26,136 bases of DNA from G963668435 sp963668435 (GTDB lineage Bacteria; Latescibacterota; Latescibacteria; Latescibacterales; Latescibacteraceae): contig CAXXSC010000009.1 in assembly GCA_963668435.2 (NCBI GenBank), positions 1-26,136 of the forward strand. The letters are read 5' to 3'. The position numbers and the translations under genes are program-made. Positions 1-6,258 of this stretch are shown here, one piece after another (positions within the stretch are counted from its first letter, which is position 1; each line of letters opens with the position of its first letter). Below the pieces are notes generated by a model. That model was given only the letters and a program-made list of their open reading frames with translations, was not told the origin of the DNA and did no database searches.

Positions 1-170
1 GTCCGGTCTTGCGACCGGCCAGTGGATGTCATCAGGGGCACCAACACTTGTTGGTTCCCCTGAAACCCCTCCGCAAGGTGCCGAGGGCACTTTATATATC
101 CGTCATCTTACGATGCCGGATGGGAATGTGCCGATCGATTCGCTGTTCTCGCTGCGACGACAACGCAGGA
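1..170 (-). repeat. Composite hairpin element, long form, copy a
   Basis: Read on the minus strand the order is hairpin I (141-166, one stem mismatch), an extra hairpin Ib with one mismatch and a GTAA loop (about 107-124), hairpin II (GTGCC/GGCAC, about 80-93), hairpin III (AGGGGAACC paired with GGTGCCCCT, about 36-61) and hairpin IV (GGTC, GCAA loop, GACC). The tail expected after hairpin IV lies beyond the window edge. Confidence 0.75.
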
Positions 171-227
171 TTGCAGGATCAGCGATTTGTTGATATATTG
201 CCTGTCTGCACACAAAGCGCCGCAGGC

Positions 228-266
228 TGTCCCCCTCTTTAGGGGGATGTCGTGAAACGACAGGGA
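228..266. repeat. GAA-triloop poly-G/C hairpin repeat (module VI)
   Basis: A run of C and a run of G pair with each other, followed by the small hairpin GTCGT, GAA, ACGAC and another G run. Further copies lie at 357-402, 5086-5126, 5214-5256, 12240-12292 and 24060-24101. The inner stem changes by compensation between copies (TCGT/ACGA, TAGC/GCTA, GTCAC/GTGAC) while the GAA loop is kept. Confidence 0.6.
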
Positions 267-356
267 GTTATTCTTCTCCTGTATTCTGAATCCTGCTCTT
301 CATCATTTAATCAAAAGAATTTCTCGGCAATTACTCCGGGATTAAACATGTTTTTC

Positions 357-402
357 CGGCCCCCTTCCTGTCACTTCGTGACAGCCTTCCCCCATAGGGG
401 GG
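357..402. repeat. GAA-triloop hairpin repeat (module VI), inverted copy
   Basis: Reverse-oriented copy of the module at 228-266. The stem CTGTCAC pairs with GTGACAG around a TTC loop (GAA on the other strand), flanked by C runs and a G run. Confidence 0.6.
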
Positions 403-411
403 GCGGGCATC

Positions 412-488
412 CAGCGTTCGGCTTCGCAGAGTCGAACAGCGGATTAGTCTGCACATTCCTCGCAGAAATAAAAAGCATCCGCTGATGC
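412..488 (+). repeat. Short hairpin I/II element in LDR-1
   Basis: CAGCG flank, stem TTCGGCT and its near complement around TCGCAG, second flank AGCGG, the conserved word TCTGCAC, a spacer and then hairpin II of the GCATC/GATGC type at 475-488. Same class as 5267-5342. Confidence 0.75.
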
Positions 489-679
489 TGATCTCACCAT
501 CGCAGGGCAAAGTCGCGCAGCATCTTTGTCCGTGTTTACTGCACACCCCTATCTGACCATAAAGCGTCCGCCGATGCCTGTATTCTATCTTTTTGCCTTT
601 TCGCAGCTTGCATTCTTCATATTTTTTTCCAATACTATATTACACATATAAAACTATTTCCATTATTGAGGGGGACAGT

Positions 680-1189
680 ATGGGATCAGGTTTTCAAGCG
701 CTTCTGGCAGTCTCGCCGATTCTTGCGGCAGCGGTACTTCTTGTCGGGCTCAGGTGGCCCGCGAAACGGGCGATGCCGGTGGTGACACTGGTGGCGGTAG
801 TGATTGCGCTGACATTCTGGGACATGTCGGTGCTCAGGGTCGCGGCCTCGGCGATACAGGGGCTGTTCGTGACATTCGACCTGCTCGTTATCATTTTCGG
901 TGCCATCCTGCTGTTGAACACGCTCAAGCATTCGGGCGCGGTGGCCTCGATACGGGCCGGGTTCCGCGATATCAGCCCGGACAGGCGTGTGCAGGTGGTG
1001 ATAATCGCCTGGCTTTTCGGCTCTTTCCTTGAGGGCGCGGCGGGATTCGGCACACCGGCGGCGATAGCCTCGCCCTTAATGGTTGCGCTGGGTTTCCCGG
1101 CGATGGCGGCGGTGATGGTCGGCATGATGATCCAGAGCACCGCGGTGACTTTCGGCGCGATGGGCACCCCTATCCTGATTCGGCGTTAA
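680..1189 (+). CDS. lctP: L-lactate permease, N-terminal part (frameshifted gene)
   Basis: N-terminal third of a LctP-family lactate/glycolate permease (TC 2.A.14), an inner-membrane importer expected to co-transport substrate with protons. ATG at 680 is chosen because GAGGGGG ends 5 bases before it; an in-frame ATG at 593 has no such site. Several hydrophobic segments are visible. The family signatures EGAAGFGTPAAI (residues 118-129) and GAMGTPIL (159-166) are intact. The frame ends at TAA 1187 because of one extra base near 1181: dropping it continues the protein as GVKSGLDNPEL, as expected for the family, in the frame used by 1182-2354. The two parts together give about 557 residues, a normal LctP length. 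The cause may be true gene decay or a sequencing/assembly error. The neighbours suggest no lactate-utilisation operon. Confidence 0.9.
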   Translation: MGSGFQALLAVSPILAAAVLLVGLRWPAKRAMPVVTLVAVVIALTFWDMSVLRVAASAIQGLFVTFDLLVIIFGAILLLNTLKHSGAVASIRAGFRDISPDRRVQVVIIAWLFGSFLEGAAGFGTPAAIASPLMVALGFPAMAAVMVGMMIQSTAVTFGAMGTPILIRR

Positions 1190-2354
1190 AAGCGGCCTCG
1201 ACAACCCCGAACTGTTATCGAAACTGGCAGCCAGCGGGGTTGATTTCTCACACTATCTCGGCACGATCGCGGTGAAATCGGCGCTATTCCACATGATCGC
1301 CGGAACATTCATCCCACTTCTCATGGTCATGATGATGACCCGTTTTTACGGCAGGAAAAAGAGCTGGACGGACGGGCTCTCGATTGCGCCGTTCGCCATT
1401 TTCGGCGGGCTGGCGTTCACAGTCCCCTATTTTTTAACCGCGGTGTTCCTCGGGCCTGAAATCCCCACGCTCCTCGGTGCGCTGATCGGCCTCGCTGTGG
1501 TGACTTTCGCGGCGGAAAAATGGTTTTCCTCATCCCCGAGGATGTCCTGGGATTTCGAGGACTCCTCTGCCTGGCCGGAGGACTGGAACGGCTCGGTCTC
1601 GATCGAGCTCGACGACACCAGCGCGGACAAGCTCATGCCGGGCCGTCTCGCCTGGACACCCTATGTCCTCGCCGCCGTATTTCTCGTAATAACCCGTCTG
1701 AGACAAATCCCGCTGGGCGGCTGGCTCAAATCCCTCGCCATCTCCTGGCCCGACATTTTCGGCACCGGGATCACCGCCACGGCGCGGCCTTTCTATGTCC
1801 CCGGCGCGATCCTTATCGCTGTGGTCGCCGTGGTCTATTTCATCCACAAAATGAACATGAAACAGCTCGGCGCGGCTCTGTCCGAATCAAGCCGTATCCT
1901 TATCGGCACAGGATTCGTGCTGATTTTCACCGTGCCGATGGTGAGGATTTATCTCAATTCCGGCACGAACGGCGCGGGACTCGACAGCATGCCGGTGGCG
2001 ATGGCCACCTGGATCGCCGCCAATGTCGGGCGCGTGTGGCCGCTTTTCGCTCCCACGATCGGGGCGCTGGGCGCGTTCATTGCGGGCTCGAACACAGTAT
2101 CGAATCTCATGTTCAGCCTGTTCCAGCACGGTGTCGCCGAAAACCTCGATATCTGCGCCATGACCGTGGTCGCCTTGCAGGCTGTCGGCGCGGCGGCGGG
2201 CAACATGATCGCGATCCACAACGTTGTCGCGGCCTCGGCAACAGTCGGCCTTCTCGGACAGGAGGGCCTGACACTGAGGAAAACCGCCATCCCAACATTC
2301 TACTATGTCACACTGACCGGCATCCTCGGACTCATCACCATCTATATGTTCTAA
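1182..2354 (+). CDS. lctP: L-lactate permease, C-terminal part (frameshifted gene)
   Basis: Continuation of the permease in the second frame. The frame is open from 1182; the first in-frame ATG is at 1272, but no good ribosome site precedes it, so independent translation is doubtful. It carries many hydrophobic segments, an acidic cytoplasmic loop (SSAWPEDWNG region) and the strongly conserved LctP stretches AFIAGSNTVSNLMFSLFQ and GNMIAIHNVVAASATVGLL near the C-terminus. The substrate pathway half is therefore complete and shows no further damage, which favours a recent lesion or a sequence error over old decay. The stop codon TAA overlaps the stem of a terminator hairpin that belongs to the dispersed repeat family. 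Confidence 0.9.
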   Translation, partial: GVKSGLDNPELLSKLAASGVDFSHYLGTIAVKSALFHMIAGTFIPLLMVMMMTRFYGRKKSWTDGLSIAPFAIFGGLAFTVPYFLTAVFLGPEIPTLLGALIGLAVVTFAAEKWFSSSPRMSWDFEDSSAWPEDWNGSVSIELDDTSADKLMPGRLAWTPYVLAAVFLVITRLRQIPLGGWLKSLAISWPDIFGTGITATARPFYVPGAILIAVVAVVYFIHKMNMKQLGAALSESSRILIGTGFVLIFTVPMVRIYLNSGTNGAGLDSMPVAMATWIAANVGRVWPLFAPTIGALGAFIAGSNTVSNLMFSLFQHGVAENLDICAMTVVALQAVGAAAGNMIAIHNVVAASATVGLLGQEGLTLRKTAIPTFYYVTLTGILGLITIYMF

Positions 2355-2374
2355 AGCATCGGCGGATGCTTTTT
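2353..2374 (+). terminator. Intrinsic terminator formed by repeat hairpin II
   Basis: Stem AAAGCATC (2353-2360), loop GGCG, stem GATGCTTT (2365-2372), then T to 2374. The stem begins inside the lctP stop codon. It is also hairpin II of a short composite element running on to 2432. Confidence 0.75.
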
Positions 2375-2530
2375 GGTCAGATGGGGATGTGCAGAATGAT
2401 CCGCTGTTCAGCCCTGCGAGACTGAACGCTGGAATTCGAGATCAGCATCGGCGGATGCTTTTTGGTCAGATGGGGATGTGCAGAATGGGACGCTGTTCGG
2501 CTCTACGAAGCCGAATGCTGGTATGTAAGA
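2353..2530 (-). repeat. Two tandem short hairpin II/I elements
   Basis: Two successive copies in the same direction. The first has hairpin II at 2353-2372 and hairpin I at 2402-2432 (GTTCAGCC-type stem). The second has hairpin II at 2444-2463 and hairpin I at 2491-2520 (GTTCGGCT-type stem). TTTTTGGTCAGATGGGGATGT and the word GTGCAGA are shared between copies. Confidence 0.8.
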
Positions 2531-2543
2531 TCAGCGGAGAAGA

Positions 2544-2738
2544 CTGTCTGAACCGCTGATTTCTGTGATTGAATGATTAACGATGATTGAAAGATACCCC
2601 CCTCGGCTTCGCCGTATCCCCCCTGAGAGAGGGGGCGGTCGCTCCAGCCTTCGCAAAAGCTAAGGCTCGGCAGGACGCGACAAAAAACTAAAAAACAGTA
2701 CGATAACAAGCGCCGCAAATACTGGTAAACCCACCAGC
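2544..2738. repeat. ~200-bp repeat module V, copy 1
   Basis: Starts at TGTCTGAACCGCTGAT and contains a GATTAACGATGATTGAAAG stretch, a CGGCTTCGCCG hairpin between C and G runs, GTCGCTCCAGCCTT and GCGCCGCAAATACTGGT, then joins a hairpin I element. Near-copies lie at 17208-17402 and 23709-23909, with a fragment at 18781-18832. No open reading frame is shared by all copies, so I read it as noncoding repeat DNA. Confidence 0.75.
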
Positions 2739-2995
2739 CAGCGTTCGGCCTCGCAGGGCCGAACAGCGGATCAATCTGCACCCCCAATCCGGCATCGTAA
2801 GATGACGGATATTAAAAGTGGCCGCCGCCACCTTGCGGAGGGGTTTCAGGGGAACCATCAAGTGATGGTGCCCCTGATGACAAACACTGTTCGACCGGAA
2901 CGGTCGGACAGGTCAGTAAATCAGTTCTGTAAGTTAGTAAGTGAGCAAGTTCAGCAAATCAGTTCCGCCAGTTCGCATTTTCAGCCATGGGATTT
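2739..2995 (+). repeat. Composite hairpin element, long form, copy b
   Basis: Hairpin I at 2739-2769 (GTTCGGCC, loop TCGCAG, GGCCGAAC), hairpin Ib with a GTAA loop at about 2791-2811, hairpin II (GTGGC/GCCAC) at 2818-2831, hairpin III (ACCATC, AAGT, GATGGT inside AGGGG/CCCCT) at about 2846-2874, hairpin IV at about 2884-2911, then a degenerate TCAGTAAR tail to about 2995. The tail points at the gene beginning at 3019. Confidence 0.8.
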
Positions 2996-3018
2996 AAGCA
3001 CATAATGATAACCATACG

Positions 3019-4677
3019 ATGAAGAATACCATAAAGACATCCGTGCGCGGAACCCTCTACTCCCTCACCCTGCTCGGTGTTCTTGCCGTGATCGGCCCTG
3101 CCTGCGCACCCAACTACACCGGCATGATCAGGCGGCAGACAGAGGAGGTCGAGAAATACGCCCGTCGCGGCGACTACAGCCGTTTTCTCGAGAAAGCATC
3201 CGATCTCACCTACTATAAATCCTCGAGAAACAAGCTTTTGAAATCACTCGACATCGGTATTGCGCTCACGTTGTCCGGCGAATACGAAAAAGGCGCGAAA
3301 CGTCTTGCGAAAGTCGGTGATCTCGCCGAAAAATACTACACGAAAAGTATCCTCCGGCATATGGCGAGTGTAATGGCAAACGACCTCACGCTCCCCTACT
3401 ACGGCACCGAATACGAGGTCGCGTTCGCCGCGAACATATCGGCACTGAGCTATGCCGCGGCGGGGAAATCCGATGACGCGCTTGCCGAAATACGCCGTAT
3501 CGAGCACAACCTGGCGGTGATGAGCGATGCCGCAGGCGAAAGCGGCACTTTCCTTGACGACGCTTTTTCGCATTACCTCGCGGGGATGCTCTATGAGGAG
3601 CTGGGTATGCTGGACGACGCCCGGATTTCCTACGTCCACGCCGAATCCTCCTACGGCGGCAGGTTCTTTCCCGTACGTCCCCGAGGGCTTGCAAAAGCCA
3701 TGGACCGTATCGAGGAAAAACTGGACTGCGGCAGACGGCACAACATGCTCTCCACGGATTCCGAAAGCGCTATTCCGGATAACACGGGGGTGGCCGCCGC
3801 GGAAAATTACTCCGGCATGTTGTCCGGAAACGCTATCGCTCCCGGTGTCAGTGACAGCTCAGGCACTCAGGACAGCGGCGACTCTGAATCCGGCGCCATA
3901 TCCTCGGTGGTCGACGGCGCAGTCGAGGGTATCGTGAACGCCACGAAATACGGGCTCAAAAACACCCTCGGCCGTGCGTTCGGTGTCGGCGGTCAAGAGG
4001 ACAGCGGCGAGACGGAACCTCAGCGCCACCTCATTGTCTGCGCGGCGACCGGGCGCGGGCCTATTTTCGAAGAGTCAGTCCAGCTGGGGTATTTCAGCGA
4101 AGAGGATGAAGACCACATCATCAAGATCGCCCTCCCGGAACTCATAACTCGAAGAAGCTCCATCCGGAGAACGCGTGTCAAAATCGGCGACGCCTCCCAC
4201 CCTCTCGAATGTGTAGCGGACTACCGGACAATCGCCACCCAAAGTTTCTACGACAAACAAGATGTGATTTACGCGAAAACAATGGCACGGGCCTCGGCAC
4301 ACTACCTTATGGTGCTCGCGACAAAACAGGCTCTGCTGGAAGATCTCGAGGAGGATTACGAAGAAGCGGTGGAAGATGAAGACAGCAGCCCCGTAGACAC
4401 CCTGGCCGCATCGATCGCTATCACTATCGCCTCCGCCGCTATCGAAGCACTTGCTTACGAGCTGCTCGAACACGCCGACACGCGCAGCTCCCTCCTCCTC
4501 CCGGAAAAGCTCTGGTGCGCCCGCGTTCCCCTGCCAGAGGACTCCGACAGCCTCTCGGTCACACTCGAATACCTCGACGACAGGGGCTCGGTGATCGACA
4601 AGGAAACGCGCATGATAACGACCTCCGGCGAACACGACGAAACAGTCCCGACCGCAGTTTTCGGCGCTCTCTGGTGA
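3019..4677 (+). CDS. Exported TPR-like protein, COG3014-like
   Basis: 552-aa exported protein. Residues 1-29 form a signal peptide with a positively charged start and a hydrophobic stretch ending GPAC; Cys29 could be lipidated, but the lipobox is poor because Gly sits at -3. Residues about 40-235 are helical repeats with TPR character (LPYYGTEYEVAFAANISALSYAAAG, then AGMLYEELGMLDDARISYVHA), the pattern of the uncharacterised COG3014 lipoprotein family. A low-complexity Ser/Gly/Asp stretch (about 260-330) leads to a C-terminal region with a GRGPIFEES motif and a long helix with many Ala and Glu. Function is unknown; a periplasmic or outer-membrane assembly role is only inference. No clear Shine-Dalgarno precedes the ATG. 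Inverted composite elements with their tails facing the gene lie on both sides. Confidence 0.85.
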   Translation: MKNTIKTSVRGTLYSLTLLGVLAVIGPACAPNYTGMIRRQTEEVEKYARRGDYSRFLEKASDLTYYKSSRNKLLKSLDIGIALTLSGEYEKGAKRLAKVGDLAEKYYTKSILRHMASVMANDLTLPYYGTEYEVAFAANISALSYAAAGKSDDALAEIRRIEHNLAVMSDAAGESGTFLDDAFSHYLAGMLYEELGMLDDARISYVHAESSYGGRFFPVRPRGLAKAMDRIEEKLDCGRRHNMLSTDSESAIPDNTGVAAAENYSGMLSGNAIAPGVSDSSGTQDSGDSESGAISSVVDGAVEGIVNATKYGLKNTLGRAFGVGGQEDSGETEPQRHLIVCAATGRGPIFEESVQLGYFSEEDEDHIIKIALPELITRRSSIRRTRVKIGDASHPLECVADYRTIATQSFYDKQDVIYAKTMARASAHYLMVLATKQALLEDLEEDYEEAVEDEDSSPVDTLAASIAITIASAAIEALAYELLEHADTRSSLLLPEKLWCARVPLPEDSDSLSVTLEYLDDRGSVIDKETRMITTSGEHDETVPTAVFGALW

Positions 4678-4744
4678 CCTCCCCCCTACCCCACATGATC
4701 GCGCGAAAAAATGATGCAGCAGATACTCATGAATGATGGACTGC

Positions 4745-5026
4745 CAGACTGATTGACTGGGCAAACCGAACTGGGTTGACTCACTTACTTACTCACTTGC
4801 CAGCTTACTGAACTGATTAACTCACTTAATGACTGACTTACTGACTTACTGACCTGTCCGGTCTTGCGACCGGCCAGTGGATGTCATCAGGGGCACCAAC
4901 AAGTGTTGGTGCCCCTGAAACCCCTCCGCAAGGTGCCGAGGGCACTTTATATATATCCGGCATCTTACGATGCCGGATGGGAATGTGCCGATCGATTCGC
5001 TGTTCTCGCTGCGACGACAACGCAGG
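4745..5026 (-). repeat. Composite hairpin element, long form, copy c
   Basis: Read on the minus strand: hairpin I (4998-5026), hairpin Ib (CCGGCATC, GTAA, GATGCCGG), hairpin II (GTGCC/GGCAC), hairpin III with a perfect stem AGGGGCACCAACA, hairpin IV with a GCAA loop, then a long TCAGT tail down to about 4745. Its tail points back at the end of the 3019-4677 gene, opposite to copy b. Confidence 0.8.
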
Positions 5027-5342
5027 ATTGTGCGATCAGCGATTTGTTGATATATTGCCTGTCTGCACACAAAGCGCCGCAGGCTGTCCCCCTCTTTAGG
5101 GGGATGTCGTGAAACGACAGGGGGTTATTCTTCTCCTGTATTCTTAATCCTGCCTTTTTCATCATTTAATCAGAAGAATACCTCGGTGTTTACTCCGGGA
5201 TTAAACATTTTTCCGGCCCCCTTCCTGTCACTTCGGGACAGCCTTCCCCCATAGGGGGCAGGCATCCAGCGTTCGGCTTCGCAGAGCCGAACAGCGGATT
5301 AGTCTGCACATCCTCGCAGAAATAAAAAGCATCCGCCGATGC
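4857..5342. repeat. Long direct repeat, right copy (LDR-2)
   Basis: Near-identical second copy of 1-487, including the composite element, the triloop modules (5086-5126 and 5214-5256) and the short element at 5267-5342. Visible changes include hairpin III, whose stem is perfect here (CACCAACA/TGTTGGTG) but imperfect in the left copy, and an added TA in a TATATA run. It ends just before an unrelated palindrome at 5360. Confidence 0.85.
5267..5342 (+). repeat. Short hairpin I/II element in LDR-2
   Basis: Hairpin I GTTCGGCT, loop TCGCAG, AGCCGAAC between CAGCG and AGCGG, then TCTGCAC and hairpin II GCATC/GATGC at 5329-5342. A partial second CCGCCGATGCC follows. Confidence 0.75.
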
Positions 5343-5359
5343 CCGCCGATGCCCCTTAA

Positions 5360-5409
5360 ACTGCGAACGCGGCACAGGATACTATGATCCTATGCCGCGC
5401 AATCGCAGT
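5360..5409. repeat. 50-bp three-step palindrome
   Basis: ACTGCG pairs with CGCAGT, CGCGGCA with TGCCGCG, and AGGAT with ATCCT around a six-base loop, giving 18 paired positions with short bulges. It lies 30 bases beyond the stop of the minus-strand zinc-ribbon gene and could end or protect its transcript, but no T-run follows. It does not belong to the other repeat families. Confidence 0.6.
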
Positions 5410-5437
5410 GAACGTTGACACGAAATATTATTGTTCT

Positions 5438-6001
5438 CTACCGCGAGAACGGGAAGCGGATAATAATATCCTTTTCAATCCACAGTTTAATATTCCGCTC
5501 AAGACATTTTTTACATTTCGTCTGACCGACATGGAACGCGATGTGGTCGAGCTGCACCGGACAGCGGGCACAGTACAACAGCGACCTGAATGTGCCGATA
5601 TCTAACTCGTCCCAGGGAAGCGCACGTTCAATCGGCAGCCTGATTCCGGCTTTCTCGACCGCCTGTTTGAGATCATCCACCTCGATGCCGAGCAGTTTCG
5701 CGAGATCATTGTAATCGATCGTGCGGATATTATCGAGAATGAACGCCTTGCGGACCATGCCGAAACTGTCCAGCGGATGCTCATCCATATTTTTCATTTC
5801 CTCAAGGCTCCGGCGGGATATGACAACTTTCTCCTTCTCTGACTCAAGCACCTTGTCTATGTCGACCGGCTCATCCTCGGTCGACGGTTCCTCATCGGGC
5901 TCATCGTCGTCCATATCGTCCTTGTCCTCATCGTCCTCCATATCATCGCTCAGGACAGGACCGTCGTTCATATCATCGTCGTCTTTTTTCTTTGCAGCCA
6001 T
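5438..6001 (-). CDS. Acidic zinc-ribbon protein of unknown function
   Basis: 187 aa. Residues 7-50 are almost all Asp/Glu with a few Met and Ser, after an initial AAKKK. A helical region (about 88-125, TIDYNDLAKLLGIEVDDLKQAVEKAG) looks like a helix-turn-helix. CARC at 144-147 and CKKC at 163-166 form a probable four-Cys zinc ribbon. The ATG is preceded by AAAGGG at a spacing of 7. The layout (acidic tail, HTH-like fold, zinc ribbon) suggests contact with nucleic acid or with a basic partner, but I do not recognise the family. It is the last gene of the minus-strand replication block and is separated from the initiator gene by a terminator. Confidence 0.75.
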   Translation of the reverse strand: MAAKKKDDDDMNDGPVLSDDMEDDEDKDDMDDDEPDEEPSTEDEPVDIDKVLESEKEKVVISRRSLEEMKNMDEHPLDSFGMVRKAFILDNIRTIDYNDLAKLLGIEVDDLKQAVEKAGIRLPIERALPWDELDIGTFRSLLYCARCPVQLDHIAFHVGQTKCKKCLERNIKLWIEKDIIIRFPFSR

Positions 6002-6103
6002 GTTGTTACCCTTTCGATATGCAGGATGAATGCGTATTTTTTATACAAGAACGTGCGGCGATGGCGACACGTTACCGTCTCTTTTTCGTTATTATTGTAC
6101 CTC

Positions 6104-6127
6104 TAAAAACGACGCTCGAAAGAGCGC
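6104..6127 (-). terminator. Probable intrinsic terminator
   Basis: On the minus strand CGCTC, loop TTTC, GAGCG is followed by TCGTTTTT. It lies about 130 bases after the stop of the initiator-like gene and about 100 bases before the start of the zinc-ribbon gene, so it should end the initiator transcript. Confidence 0.5.
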
Positions 6128-6258
6128 CCCATGCCTTGCCACAAAATTAACTCATACGGCAAGCATTTGAAACATTTTTTTTTGCTATTGTCACAGTGCC
6201 CTGAAACACAAGCCTCCATGCCTTTTTCGCACGGCAACTTTTCGCTCTAAACAAACGC

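Larger units (their letters stand above)
1..487. repeat. Long direct repeat, left copy (LDR-1)
   Basis: This ~485-bp stretch is nearly identical to 4857-5342, with a few substitutions and 1-2 base indels seen by eye. It holds a long composite hairpin element read on the minus strand (1-170), a triloop repeat on each strand (228-266 and 357-402), a GATTAAATGAT-type spacer, and a short hairpin I/II element (412-488). No gene is supported: the ORFs here are translations of repeat DNA and recur as near-copies at the second repeat. The window edge cuts the TCAGT tail of the first element, so a gene may end just to the left. Confidence 0.85.

Noticed and set aside
9..242. Small ORFs in the repeat zones, with near-copies at 4864-5112 and 4881-5099
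   Set aside because: They translate repeat hairpins, occur in more than one frame and on both strands, and have no ribosome site. Similarity between them reflects DNA repetition.
1175..1190. Programmed frameshift in lctP
   Set aside because: No slippery heptamer, no downstream stimulatory hairpin seen, and LctP genes are not known to use one; an indel is simpler.
2353..2530. Classic insertion sequence or MITE
   Set aside because: No transposase, no clear terminal inverted repeats with target duplications, and stems differ between copies while loops stay constant.
4745..4857. CRISPR array suggested by repeated TTACTGAC words
   Set aside because: There are no spacers between units and no cas genes; it is a degenerate 8-base simple repeat.
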